Shown piece by piece: positions 48,648-60,938 of a stretch of 64,000 bases of DNA. The position numbers were made by a program, and so were the translations under genes. Position 1 is the first letter of the stretch. Each line of letters opens with the position of its first letter. The notes under the pieces were generated by a model. The model saw nothing but the letters and a program-made list of their open reading frames with translations, had not been told where the DNA came from and made no database searches. The DNA is from Candidatus Hamiltonella defensa 5AT (Acyrthosiphon pisum) (GTDB taxonomy: Bacteria; Pseudomonadota; Gammaproteobacteria; Enterobacterales; Enterobacteriaceae). Location: positions 1,178,001 through 1,242,000 of the forward strand of contig NC_012751.1 in NCBI RefSeq assembly GCF_000021705.1, written 5' to 3'.

Positions 48648-48740
48648 TTGACAGCCCCTTCCCTGTAAAATTTTGATCCGCTTTAAAAACTAGAATATTT
48701 GTAGCCGGAATGTGAACCGCACCTGTTTGTGAGTTGAATC

Positions 48741-48775
48741 CTGCTCTGGCTGCTCTGGCTGCTCTGGCTGCTCTT
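48741..48775. repeat. 9-bp tandem repeat (ctgctctgg), about 3.5 copies
   Basis: Three exact copies of ctgctctgg at 48741-48767 and a partial fourth. It lies upstream of pldA (which is read leftward) in otherwise non-coding sequence. Slipped-strand copy-number change is possible. Confidence 0.7.
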
Positions 48776-48986
48776 GGATTAACCTGAAAGTTGCTAAAAA
48801 CAAAAATTGTTCGTTATTTATTTAGATTTCTTTCCAAACTTTATTAATACAATTCATAGTTATAAGCTCCGGCAATGAAATTGAACCAGAGTCTAAAGCA
48901 TTTAGTCTATTTCGATATTTATCTGCAATCATTTTGAAAAATTTCAACATTCCAATGACATTTGGATTATGGCGCTGTTAACAAAG

Positions 48987-49362
48987 TCATTTAAAGACTT
49001 TAAGACAAGCGATAGCGAAGAAAGAAAAGAAGGCGACATCGAATTTATCGAAGCGTAAAGCGAGCCTTTGGTGTTGATCAAAAACGGTTTCAATTATCTG
49101 CGTAAATCTGACCTGTAATATTTTCCCCTAAGTCAGGCGCAGTCATTCTATCGTCTACATTCCCTCGAGTAAAACGCATGCTGAGTATTTCTCCTAAATG
49201 ATGGATAATCAATATGTCATTTAAATCCAAAAACCCCTCCTGTTGAAGTTTCTCCGAGTGCAGTGGTGCCTCGAAAACCCGATGAGGCTTAGCTAGAAAG
49301 AGTTTGCAAACGGGTATGGGGATTGAATCTACGATGGACAGACCGGTGCATGTTCCTTTCAT
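48987..49362 (-). pseudogene. Transposase relic (IS982-like)
   Basis: The minus-strand frame 49362-49090 encodes CTGLSIVDSIPIPVCKL, HRVFEAPL and GEILSMRFTRGNVDDR, which fit the middle of an IS982-type DDE transposase (VDS, HRVFKGLA, GNVDDR). Another frame continues from about 49094 to 48987 as QIIETVFDQ followed by a tail ending ACLKVFK. Missing ends and at least one frameshift show a dead remnant; family assignment is by motif only. Confidence 0.55.
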
Positions 49363-49652
49363 GATTTTAAATAAAGCATTAAGAGCGATTGTATAACGAG
49401 GAAGAAATTGAATACAGCGTCAGTATGAAAGAAGAATCAGAAACTCTTAGCCCATATTTTGACACACGTAATGAATATAAAATCATTTGAAGTGGCGGTA
49501 GCGAAATTGATGAAAGAATATGACTACAGTCATGAGTTCTGACTAAAGAAATAGAGGTTGCCATGATTCGTTTTTTTACCTATTTATCACAAGATATGCA
49601 TTAAAAATGGGTTCGAACTTTTTACAAAAATCGTCCACAAAGCATTAAAGCA
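49363..49652. other. Spacer between IS relic and tRNA-Trp
   Basis: 290 bp, AT-rich, only short spurious frames. It probably contains further IS debris and the transcript end of the rRNA operon. No terminator could be picked out with confidence. Confidence 0.35.
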
Positions 49653-49728
49653 TGGCAGGGGTGGGGAGATTTGAACTCCCAACACCCGGTTTTGGAGACC
49701 GGTGCTCTACCAATTGAACTACACCCCT
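49653..49728 (-). tRNA. trpT: tRNA-Trp (CCA)
   Basis: 76 nt on the minus strand with encoded CCA; reads aggggtgtagttcaattgg and anticodon CCA in the loop tctccaaaa. It follows the 5S gene in the direction of transcription, as trpT follows rrnC in E. coli, so it is probably part of the rRNA transcript. Confidence 0.96.
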
Positions 49729-49801
49729 AAAAATGTCTTTTCAGTAAGTATGTCGTCAACAGAAAGGCCGGCTTTAAATGTTTTGGCTGCTTATGTAAGG
49801 A

Positions 49802-49917
49802 GCCTGGCGGTGTCCTAGTCTCACATGGGGAAACCCCACACTACCCTCGGCGCAACGGCGTTTCACTTCTGAGTTCGGGATGGTTTCAGGTGGGTCCACC
49901 GCACTTTGGCCGCCAAG
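49802..49917 (-). rRNA. rrf: 5S ribosomal RNA
   Basis: About 116-120 nt on the minus strand. The 5' part reads cttggcggccaaagtgcgg, the internal part gaactcagaagtgaaacgcc is the conserved loop, and the 3' part ends ccgccaggc, pairing with the 5' end. Exact ends may differ by a few bases. Confidence 0.9.
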
Positions 49918-49976
49918 CCATATTTTTTTTCTTCAGAATAAGCAAGTCATGCGCTCTAAAACAGTTTCGGTGTTGT

Positions 49977-52878
<2,902 letters not shown>

Positions 52879-52929
52879 TTACAACCCGAAATTGTTTCTG
52901 ACTTACAATCTCTTGCTTATCCCTTATTT

Positions 52930-52942
52930 TTAAAGAGCAATT
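52930..52942 (-). promoter_or_regulatory. boxA-like antitermination site in the 16S-23S spacer
   Basis: On the minus strand the spacer reads ttgctctttaaaaat between tRNA-Ala and 23S. The core TGCTCTTTA is the boxA signal used by the Nus/SuhB antitermination complex in rRNA operons. Confidence 0.75.
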
Positions 52943-52961
52943 TCTTGAAAATGATTTAACT

Positions 52962-53037
52962 TGGTGGAGCTAAGCGGGATCGAACCGCTGACCTCCTGCG
53001 TGCAAGGCAGGCGCTCTACCAGCTGAGCTATAGCCCC
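52962..53037 (-). tRNA. alaT: tRNA-Ala (TGC)
   Basis: 76 nt on the minus strand with CCA; same acceptor and T-arm as the alaW gene, but with anticodon TGC in cttgcacgc. Second spacer tRNA of the rRNA operon. Confidence 0.97.
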
Positions 53038-53093
53038 ATACAATAAAAAAATTATCTTAAGTTACAACATACCATCAAAAATTTAAGGTAAGT

Positions 53094-53170
<77 letters not shown>

Positions 53171-53255
53171 AATGTAAGATACAAAAACGAAATGTCGTCT
53201 TTTTTCATGATTTATCAGATAATGTGAGTGGACACTGATAGTGAGAGTTTATAGT

Positions 53256-54803
<1,548 letters not shown>

Positions 54804-54907
54804 CTTACTTCTTATTCTCTTCGTCTCACAAACATCTCTGTTTGCTCAACATCATAACGTTAATATCATTCCCTCTCACTTCAGTGCACACACACATTAT
54901 CTGATAA

Positions 54908-54926
54908 ATTTTTAAAGAGCTGCTTC
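54908..54926 (-). promoter_or_regulatory. boxA-like site in the 16S leader
   Basis: Minus strand reads agcagctctttaaaaattt about 105 bp before the 16S start, matching the leader boxA position of enteric rRNA operons. Confidence 0.65.
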
Positions 54927-54947
54927 CTAATCACAACATGACCGCGC

Positions 54948-54975
54948 ATTCTACTCACTTATTCTCTCCCGTCAA
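54948..54975 (-). promoter_or_regulatory. rRNA operon promoter (P2-like)
   Basis: On the minus strand: -35 TTGACG (54970-54975), 16-bp spacer and -10 TAGAAT (54948-54953), then a gcgcgg discriminator that fits stringent control. A 16-bp spacer is usual for rrn promoters. A P1 further upstream probably exists but could not be assigned. Confidence 0.75.
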
Positions 54976-55747
54976 CTCCTTTACATCCCTTTCTTCCATT
55001 ACAATACACATCTATCATGCTAATTAAAGTATGCTCCCGAATTATTATCCCAACGAGAGATCATTTTACGGGGAACGATCATCACCAGCCGAAACGGTCG
55101 GAACATATTGATGAGATTGCTCATTAAGGCTTACTGGCGTGGCAGAAAAAACACCAATACGGCCAACGAAATTTAGCCGAAATTGCCCTTCAGCGTTTGC
55201 ATGTCTGGAAATTGACTTCATTCACAAAAATTTAAGTACCAGGAACAGGAAATCAGGAAATCAGGATCGCTTTTGGGATATGAAATCAATTCCCCCGGTT
55301 TGGTATGCTTCAAAGCTATAGAACCGCCTAAAATTTAGAACGCGTTTGCGATAGCTGAGTACCAAACAACGCCAATTATTGTATGAGTGTTTTTTATATT
55401 TATAAAAAGAAATATCAAAATTAGCATTTCCATACAGTAAAAAATACATATTAATAATATTTAAATTACAGGGATTATTATGAATGTTTCTGATGATCTG
55501 GGTAAAAATTAACGATAACTATATTTATATTAGTGATGTAAATTTATTTACTCTAAATATTTTTTAAATGACCTTATTTTCGCAAAAAGCTAACTTGAGT
55601 GAAATACATGAAAAAGTTCAAAATGATACTCTTTATTTAAAATAATAAAATTCAATTACTTAATGTTATTAACAGTTCTATTTTTTAGATATTTCTGCTT
55701 TTTTAGCTTACCCAAATGAAGTTTGGTGAAACATAGATGGAAGCACT
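54976..55747. other. rRNA upstream region with transposase debris
   Basis: About 770 bp. At about 55125-55200 the plus strand reads AWQKKHQYGQRNLAEIALQRL, which resembles the YGRRSLAETAMYRFK block of IS5-type transposases, so a small IS remnant is likely. The rest (to 55747) is very AT-rich with no gene seen. Confidence 0.4.
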
Positions 55748-55813
55748 ATGACTTTTCAAGAATTTATTCAATTAAACAACGCTGATGCCCATATAGATAT
55801 TACTTTCGAATAT
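55748..55813 (+). pseudogene. 5' end of an unknown gene interrupted by the group II intron
   Basis: ATG at 55748 opens MTFQEFIQLNNADAHIDITFEY (22 codons) up to the GTGCGAC that begins the intron at 55814. The frame then continues into intron sequence. If the intron spliced, this would be the 5' exon; however, the sequence 3' of the intron belongs to an Rpn-type gene, and no Rpn N-terminus matches these residues. The gene is unrecognised. Confidence 0.4.
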
Positions 55814-56417
55814 GTGCGACGTGAAAGTTGCACGTGCTTCAAAAAGAACATTCAGTGCATTAGACCAATGGATGTGGATCCGCCAACGTAGATATTTGTA
55901 TCGACGTCATCCCAATAAACACTGGTGGTGGCGAAGAAAACACTACTTAGGCAAGATACCAGGTAGAGAAGACTATTCAGTATTTATGGATAAATCAACC
56001 GGTGGATTTCTTTGGAAGCATGCATGGACAAAAATACAGCGTCATTGGCTAGTTCCAAAAAATGCTTCCCCCGACAATCCGGAATTGCGTGACTATTGGC
56101 GTAATAGGCAGGCACGTAAACAGCCTTTTATTTACGGTGTCAAAGTTAACCTCTATAAGCGACAGAAAGGTTATTGTCCTCTCTGTGATCAAGAGTTGGA
56201 CAATGGTGAACAATTGCATGTTCATCATATTCAGCCTAAAGCTGAAGGGGGTGACAACAAGCTGGCTAATCTAAGATTGTTACATGCTAATTGCCACAGA
56301 CAATTACATAGCAAAAAAGGAAAAATGTTGAAGTGAGTAAGTTGCGTGAGCCGTATGCGGGGTAACTCGCACGTACGGTTCTTGAGGGAGTGGGCACTTG
56401 CGGCCTGCTTACCTAAT
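55814..56417 (+). mobile_element. Group II intron with internal deletion (5' end and domains IV-VI kept)
   Basis: The 5' end gtgcgac (55814) fits the GUGYG rule. After 24 nt the sequence jumps, at a shared gtgc, into the end of the maturase gene. The rest of the maturase and HNH domain follow, then domain V (56348-56381, gagccgtatgcgg with paired cgcacgtacggttc) and domain VI with an unpaired A near 56411, ending ...ctaat at about 56417. About 1.9 kb of domains I-IV is deleted, so it cannot self-splice. The part 55835-56083 repeats 22497-22741. Confidence 0.85.
55837..56336 (+). pseudogene. ltrA: Group II maturase C-terminal fragment with HNH endonuclease
   Basis: Encodes the end of the maturase thumb (SKRTFSALDQWMWIRQRRYL) and then the part that the 21314 copy lacks: ELRDYWRNRQARKQPF followed by an HNH nuclease with CPLC, a central VHHIQPKAEGG and NLRLLHANCHRQLH. 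No start codon or reverse transcriptase core remains. It supplies the missing half of the other maturase copy. Confidence 0.85.
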
Positions 56418-57095
56418 CAGAGCCGCCCAGAAAAGCTAATGGCGTTTCGCCTGATGAGGTATGCGGTGGCAGCCATGCAGCGGCATCTTGAGCAAGGCAA
56501 CGACACCTTACCTGTAGTAATACCTTTGCTGTTTTATCAGGGTGAAACTTCGCCGTATCCCTACAGTACCCATTGTCTGGATTGTTTTTCTGATCCGGAA
56601 CTGGCAAAGTCTGTCTATACGCAGGCGTTCCCGCTGGTTGACATCACGGTTATCCCCGATGAGGAGATTGTCACTCATCGGCACGTCGCCTTGATGGAGC
56701 TGGTGATGAAGCATATCCGCACCCGCGATATGCTAGAGTTAAGTCAGGAGATAGCGTCCTTGCTCAATCAGTGGGTATTGCCGCCTGAGCTATTTCGAGG
56801 ATTAATCTGTTATATTGTAGAACGAGGAAATACTTCTGATGCAACGCAATTTTTGCATCAGATTGCGGAGAGAGCAACTGATTATCGGGAGGGGGTGATG
56901 ACCATTGCAGAGCAGTTACGGCAAGAGGGCGAAAAACTTGGCGAACAGAGGGGGATTGAAAAAGGGATTGAAAAAGGTAAGGCAGAATCTGCCAGAACTA
57001 TAGCTCGTCAGCTTCTAGCTAACGGTGTTGATCGGGCGATTGTCAAAATGTCGACGGGGCTGTCTGATGCTGAGATTAATGCGCTGATGGATTAA
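56418..57095 (+). pseudogene. Rpn-family recombination-promoting nuclease, N-terminus missing
   Basis: From cag at 56418 the frame reads QSRPEKLMAFRLMRYAVAAM, VVIPLLFYQGETSPYPYS and FPLVDITVIPDEEI, then the C-terminal tail with a Leu/Glu/Gly helix (GEQRGIEKGIEKGKAESAR) and ANGVDRAIVKMSTGLS. This is the RpnA/YhgA (PD-(D/E)XK, transposase_31) family. The first ~100 residues, including the nuclease start, are absent; they should be the 5' exon of the intron but are not found upstream. An internal ATG (about 56439) could start a short C-terminal product. Confidence 0.8.
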
Positions 57096-57098
57096 TTG

Positions 57099-57611
57099 AT
57101 GTCGAGTGATAGTATTTTACCTCGCTCATTTTATGAGCGTGATACGCTTTGTGTAGCAAAGGATTTGCTGGGAAAGGTTTTAAAGTTGGCTGACTATTTC
57201 GGGGTTATCAACGAAGTGGAAGCCTATGTTGGGCAGGATGATCCGGCCTGTCATGCCGCGAGAGGCTACACGCCACGAACAGCCGTCATGTTTGGTGCTG
57301 CCGGATTTTCGTATGTTTATCTTATTTACGGCATGTATCATTGCCTGAATATTGTGACCGAACGTGAAGGTTTTCCGGCGGCGGTTTTAATTCGAGGCAT
57401 CGACTTATATAAACCCACAGTGATTTCTTTAGATGGGCCGGGTAAACTCTGCAAAAAATTAAATATCACAAAAAATAATAACCAGATTGATTTAACCCAA
57501 TCTCATGATTTTTGTGTTTACAACACCACTATTCAACCAGAATATATGGCAACACCAAGAATCGGAATAAAAGTGGGCACTGATAAATTGTGGCGTTTAA
57601 AGACAATATAA
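57099..57611 (+). CDS. DNA-3-methyladenine glycosylase (AAG/MPG family)
   Basis: 170 residues, shorter than typical (about 190-230). It removes alkylated purines. Family blocks: RSFYERDTLCVAKDLLGKVL, the catalytic-site NEVEAYVGQDDPACHAARGYTPR (with Glu of EAY as general base), VMFGAAGFSYVYLIYGMYHCLNI and GIDLYKPTVISLDGPGKLC. The last ~50 residues are shorter than in most homologues, but RIGIKVGTDKLWRLKTI fits the usual end. The stop of the Rpn remnant is 5 bp upstream. The frame begins at TTG 57096, but ATG at 57099 is preferred. Confidence 0.85.
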   Translation: MSSDSILPRSFYERDTLCVAKDLLGKVLKLADYFGVINEVEAYVGQDDPACHAARGYTPRTAVMFGAAGFSYVYLIYGMYHCLNIVTEREGFPAAVLIRGIDLYKPTVISLDGPGKLCKKLNITKNNNQIDLTQSHDFCVYNTTIQPEYMATPRIGIKVGTDKLWRLKTI

Positions 57612-57945
57612 ATTGTGAACAAAATCCTCAAAGTACACCCACCTCCATTAATATTTCCTTGCTGCTTTGCCGACCAGTCGCTATAATTGAGATGTTAACC
57701 GTTCATGGTTAACCGGGATTAGCACCCCGCGCATCTTCGAGGCGACACCAGACGCCAAAAGCGTCTTTTTTGTGTGTCAAAGAAGCCTTTAGCATACCTG
57801 TAAGTTATGGTGGCTCAGGCTGGGCATCCGTAAGGATGGCCGGTGTCCTTGAAGGCCGGTAGTGCTAACCCCGTCTGGGCTACCACCCATAAGATTAGCA
57901 CCTTCGGTGGTAGCAGAATCTAGTTACTTCAAGGAGGTTGCTATC
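57612..57945 (+). promoter_or_regulatory. P4-phage-like structured leader with antisense complementarity
   Basis: No gene. Elements in order: perfect palindrome gttaacc-gttcat-ggttaac (57694-57713); ttagcac (57719-57725); a rho-independent hairpin; hairpins catcc-gtaa-ggatg and ccgg...ccgg (about 57824-57860); gtgctaa (57862-57868) complementary to both ttagcac copies (57719-57725, 57895-57901); gctaccacc (57879-57887) perfectly complementary to ggtggtagc (57906-57914). The layout resembles the immunity region of satellite phage P4, where a short CI RNA pairs with flanking sites to terminate transcription. The leader ends in aaggagg before the next start codon. Confidence 0.55.
57751..57771 (+). 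terminator. Terminator inside the P4-like leader
   Basis: Stem gacgc / gcgtc with loop caaaa, followed by six T residues. Position between the first ttagcac site and the structured RNA suits an attenuator. Confidence 0.7.
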
Positions 57946-58110
57946 ATGGCTACTACCCTACTTAACACTTATCCTAAAAGTCTGCATCCCATTTTTTGTC
58001 AGCGTATCTGTAACGCTCGACCCGCCATCCTGGCTAAATTTGCCCGCATTTCTAAAAACTTAACGCCTCGCCAACGTGCATCCCTTCTGAAAATAGGGGG
58101 TGTCGCATGA
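57946..58110 (+). CDS. 54-residue leader-linked protein
   Basis: Starts with an excellent ribosome site (aaggagg, 57931-57937). Product MATTLLNTYPKSLHPIFCQR... ending RQRASLLKIGGVA; basic (many Arg/Lys), with two cysteines. Its stop overlaps the start of the next gene by 4 bp (atga), indicating coupling. Resembles the small ORFs placed after P4-type leaders in enteric phages and islands; function unknown. Confidence 0.6.
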   Translation: MATTLLNTYPKSLHPIFCQRICNARPAILAKFARISKNLTPRQRASLLKIGGVA

Positions 58111-58727
58111 ATAGTTCCATCAAGCAATTTTGCCAAAGTTTCACGATCCCCTGTGGCTTTACTGATGAGGAATCTCAGGTTTATACCAATGCCGCGATGA
58201 CGGATATTCTGGAGATGACGGCGGAGTCTTCTCAAGTTCTGGATGTTTTTCATGCGCACGAAGAGGTTATGCGCGATAAGAAATTGCCGTTATCGCTGTT
58301 GAGTACGTTACCCGGTGGTGACAAACCATCGCCCCAACCGTGGCGGTTTGATTTTTTACCACGATTCGATGAAAAGAACGTTTACCAAGGGGCCTTTTTT
58401 TATGCCCAGCCCTTCCTGTTTTTATCGCCGCTTGAATATATCGAAGGGGGATCCCCTTATACCATTAATCTGATTCAGTCAGATAACAGGTTTAGCCCGC
58501 GAGAGCGACGGATTATATTTTGTTTGCTACAGCGATTAAGCAGTAAGGAAGTGGGCAAGAAACTTAATTTGTCCCATCGGACGATAGAAAACAACTTGCA
58601 GTCTATTTATCAAACAGCGGGGGTGCATAATTGTAGACAATTTATAAACTATTGCCACGATAACGGCATCAATCGATACCTTCCTCCTGAATTTCTGCCT
58701 TCTGGTCGTCACGTCATTAGCGTTTAA
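58107..58727 (+). CDS. LuxR-type transcription regulator
   Basis: 206 residues. The C-terminal LuxR/FixJ helix-turn-helix spans about residues 132-180: LSSKEVGKKLNLSHRTIENNLQ is the recognition region (the T-I-E-N-N-L signature). The N-terminal ~120 residues may form a PAS-like sensor (LPRFDEKNVYQGAFFYAQPF), unassigned. Translation is coupled to the small upstream protein. It probably controls the adjacent secretion/transfer operon. Confidence 0.75.
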   Translation: MNSSIKQFCQSFTIPCGFTDEESQVYTNAAMTDILEMTAESSQVLDVFHAHEEVMRDKKLPLSLLSTLPGGDKPSPQPWRFDFLPRFDEKNVYQGAFFYAQPFLFLSPLEYIEGGSPYTINLIQSDNRFSPRERRIIFCLLQRLSSKEVGKKLNLSHRTIENNLQSIYQTAGVHNCRQFINYCHDNGINRYLPPEFLPSGRHVISV

Positions 58728-58784
58728 GACTCATCGTCAGAGCGACGTGCTCTGACAATAATCGCTAATATGAGGGAGAGAAAA

Positions 58785-59096
58785 ATGAGAAAATTAAGGG
58801 ACGCCGATTTTGCATTTTACGCGGAAATATTCCCATGCCTTTCATGGAAGGAAGTTAAGGTGCTTTCTCTTTATTGCAATGGATGGAATAGAAACAAGGT
58901 GGCATTGTACTTAAACATATCAGTGAGCACCGTTAAATCACATTTAAGCAATGCTATGGAAAAAATTAATGTTGAGAGTAATTCAGAGTTAAAACCGATG
59001 TTTTTCTTTATCGTCAATGGACACCATAGAACTATCGAAAATAAAAGTGGTTCATGCTGCTGTTGTCATTGTCGCCGTTTTCATTGCTGTCAATAA
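58785..59096 (+). CDS. Short LuxR-type HTH protein
   Basis: 103 residues from ATG 58785, which has gggag about 10 bp upstream; the first ATG at 58770 is poorer. LSWKEVKVLSLYCNGWNRNKVALYLNISVSTVKSHLSNAM is a complete LuxR helix-turn-helix. The C-terminus ends in an odd Cys/His-rich tail (SGSCCCCHCRRFHCCQ). This tail overlaps another small frame (59017-59112) and may be a frameshift product. A terminator follows. Confidence 0.65.
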   Translation: MRKLRDADFAFYAEIFPCLSWKEVKVLSLYCNGWNRNKVALYLNISVSTVKSHLSNAMEKINVESNSELKPMFFFIVNGHHRTIENKSGSCCCCHCRRFHCCQ

Positions 59097-59112
59097 ATTC
59101 ACCGTTAACTAG
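59017..59112 (+). CDS. Possible 31-residue membrane peptide overlapping the HTH gene
   Basis: In the frame +1 relative to the LuxR-type gene: MDTIELSKIKVVHAAVVIVAVFIAVNKFTVN. A single hydrophobic segment (VVHAAVVIVAVFIAV) and a charged N-terminus suggest a small membrane peptide. The upstream gene's tail in this region is strange (poly-Cys), so the overlapping frame may be the real coding sequence here. No ribosome-binding site is clear. Confidence 0.3.
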   Translation: MDTIELSKIKVVHAAVVIVAVFIAVNKFTVN

Positions 59113-59117
59113 ATATA

Positions 59118-59156
59118 AGCTATCAATGCATCAATTGCTTTGGTAGCTTTTTTTTT
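59118..59156 (+). terminator. Terminator after the LuxR-type genes
   Basis: Stem agctatcaa / ttggtagct (one G-T pair) with a long loop, followed by a run of T (59149-59156). Confidence 0.75.
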
Positions 59157-59573
59157 AAGTTTTTATCAAAAAATCATCCTTTGGCCGATGCCCGATCCCA
59201 AAATTTTCTGCCATCATCTTCCCTCGCTCACCGTTTTCTGGGCGACCTGATTCTGAAAACATCCAGTGTTGGTAGAGGTGCCTGTTATCTGAATAGTGGC
59301 ATCTGCTCTTTAATAAATCAGTATCGGCGATCCGCAGTATCGCGGAAAACGATGTCGTCATGTTGCATGATTCGTCATTTCACTGCTAAGAAATTAGCGA
59401 CGGAATAATGGGTTGATCGCCGATAGCCTTGATTTTTACTCTCAAGGCGGAGCTTATAACGCTTTCTGGCTGGATGTATGCCGACACAGGTGTACACAAA
59501 TCACCAACAGGGGGATTTGTAGTAAGTATCTTCTTGTGTACTTACCATCAATCTTCTTTTGGGGGGGGAATGA
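59157..59573. other. Non-coding region with inverted repeat before the transfer operon
   Basis: About 420 bp without a convincing gene. It holds an inverted repeat acaaatc / gatttgt (59496-59502, 59514-59520), extended by flanking gtgtac repeats. Position before a transfer operon makes it a candidate operator or transfer origin, but no nick site or relaxase gene is visible here. Confidence 0.35.
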
Positions 59574-59891
59574 ATGAACGCTCGTCAACGCTGCCGTCAG
59601 CGTCGTCAAATGCGCTATCGTCAGCAGTGCAAAAAAGACGATGAAATACGGCTATTAAGACTCAGTATTCTACGGGGATATGAAAAAATGACCCGTTCAA
59701 CCGAAGACATCATTGATTCAATAGGGAGGGAAACGTTAGATCAAAAACGAGATAACACCGATACGCTGGCCGATTTTCTTTATACGTTTAAAAAAGAATT
59801 AAACATAACGAATAACAAAGAAGAAGCCAGCTTTACCAACCGTTGCTTACCCAAGACTTACCTCTATGCGGTGAAGCAGCGTGGCCGATAG
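59574..59891 (+). CDS. 105-residue basic protein, unknown
   Basis: Arg/Gln-rich N-terminus (ARQRCRQRRQMRYRQQCKKD), then a helical region (RSTEDIIDSIGRETLDQKRD) and a basic tail. The ribosome site ggggggggaa is close but weak. It could be a small DNA-binding or mobilisation accessory protein by its position, but no family is recognised. Confidence 0.5.
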   Translation: MNARQRCRQRRQMRYRQQCKKDDEIRLLRLSILRGYEKMTRSTEDIIDSIGRETLDQKRDNTDTLADFLYTFKKELNITNNKEEASFTNRCLPKTYLYAVKQRGR

Positions 59892-59915
59892 TCATCCTTA
59901 TTAAGGAATAAGTTA

Positions 59916-60143
59916 ATGTTTAAACAAATTTCGCGTCCGGGGAAAAATATTTATGTGGGCGCGGTATTACGTGACCGTCTCGATAAAATCGTACTCAATA
60001 TTGGTCATTATATTGGGCGTCCCGTGACTATCACTGAGTTTATTCACTATGTCGTTGAACGACATGGGGATGAAGCAAAGGAGAATTTGAAACGTATTTT
60101 AGGCACGGAGGAAGAAAGAGAAAGACCACAGAAAATGACATAA
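59916..60143 (+). CDS. 75-residue protein, unknown, in transfer operon
   Basis: Starts 25 bp after the previous gene with aaggaa upstream. MFKQISRPGKNIYVGAVLRDRLDK then VTITEFIHYVVERHGDEAKENL: a short beta element and helices, compatible with a ribbon-helix-helix-like DNA-binding fold, though this is guesswork. Ends 83 bp before the VirB1-like frame. Confidence 0.55.
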   Translation: MFKQISRPGKNIYVGAVLRDRLDKIVLNIGHYIGRPVTITEFIHYVVERHGDEAKENLKRILGTEEERERPQKMT

Positions 60144-60226
60144 ACGAATAATTCAAAATGAGAAACTCACGATGAGAAAACCCACTTATAACGTCTATAT
60201 CACGCAGGAAAGCCCACCTGATCAAA

Positions 60227-60628
60227 ATGGCGATGCAGTGCGCAACGACGGTTCATCCCGATACCGCACTTGACATTGCACGGGTAGAGTCCGGTTTTAA
60301 TCCCTACGCCCTTGCTGAAATTATTCCACAAGCGGAACGCAAGCCCAGCAATAACGGCGTGATTTCTCACTATCCTAAAAGTAAAGACGAAGCTATCAGC
60401 ATCATTGACAGGATTGCGAACAAAAAGCGTCGTTATTCGGTTGGGTTGATGCAGATAACCCGCACCAACTTTAGCCATTATGGAATTAGCGCCCGTGATG
60501 TATTGACCCCCTGTACGAATCTTTCTGTTTTTGATGGGACTTTAACCTCAGTAGCCCCGTCGCTGTCCAAGCAAAATATTACCCTTTACCCACGTCATTT
60601 GCTGCGTGGTGACTTTGTTTCTGATTAA
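60227..60628 (+). CDS. virB1: VirB1-like lytic transglycosylase, truncated
   Basis: 133 residues. It opens a hole in peptidoglycan for the type IV secretion apparatus. The catalytic Glu lies in ARVESGFNPYALAE, with the family blocks RRYSVGLMQITRTNFSHYGI and VLTPCTNLSVF. The N-terminal signal peptide is missing: the frame starts MAMQCATTVHPD, the usual mature N-terminus, and is preceded by a stop at 60173 in this frame. The overlapping other frame at 60172 starts MRKPTYNVYITQ. After CTNLSVFD the tail (TLTSVAPSLSKQ) departs from the family, suggesting a frameshift or deletion. Probably non-functional or not exported normally. Confidence 0.75.
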   Translation: MAMQCATTVHPDTALDIARVESGFNPYALAEIIPQAERKPSNNGVISHYPKSKDEAISIIDRIANKKRRYSVGLMQITRTNFSHYGISARDVLTPCTNLSVFDGTLTSVAPSLSKQNITLYPRHLLRGDFVSD

Positions 60629-60648
60629 AAATTAAATAGAGGCTTATC

Positions 60649-60924
60649 ATGTTATCGCTATTAAAAAATAAATACGTCGGTCTGATGGCGGCTTTTTTGT
60701 TTTCTTTATCTGCTGAGGCTAACGGACTGGTGAAAACAAAAACGTTGCTGCAAAAAGTGTTTGATGAAGCCCATTCTCTTGTCGGGATTGTGGTGGCGCT
60801 GGCCGCCTTGATTATCGGCTTTCGAGTGCTGTTTCGGGGTGAAACCCTCCGTGATTGCTGGGGCGTTATTATAGGCGCTTCGCTGATTGCATCCGCAGCG
60901 GAAATCGGCAAATGGCTTGCCTGA
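60649..60924 (+). CDS. virB2: VirB2-like pilin subunit
   Basis: 91 residues. Signal peptide to about residue 25 (FLFSLSAEA-NG), then a soluble loop and two hydrophobic helices (LVGIVVALAALIIGFRVLF and WGVIIGASLIASAAEIGKWLA), the layout of VirB2/TrbC pilins. It would form the conjugative pilus or a T4SS filament. 20 bp after virB1. Confidence 0.82.
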   Translation: MLSLLKNKYVGLMAAFLFSLSAEANGLVKTKTLLQKVFDEAHSLVGIVVALAALIIGFRVLFRGETLRDCWGVIIGASLIASAAEIGKWLA

Positions 60925-60938
60925 TATAAGGAGGAGGA

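Noticed and set aside
60172..60273. Short frame MRKPTYNVYITQ before virB1
   Set aside because: It ends within virB1 in another frame, is only about 33 codons long and has no family similarity. It may reflect the lost 5' end of virB1, but cannot be supported as a gene.
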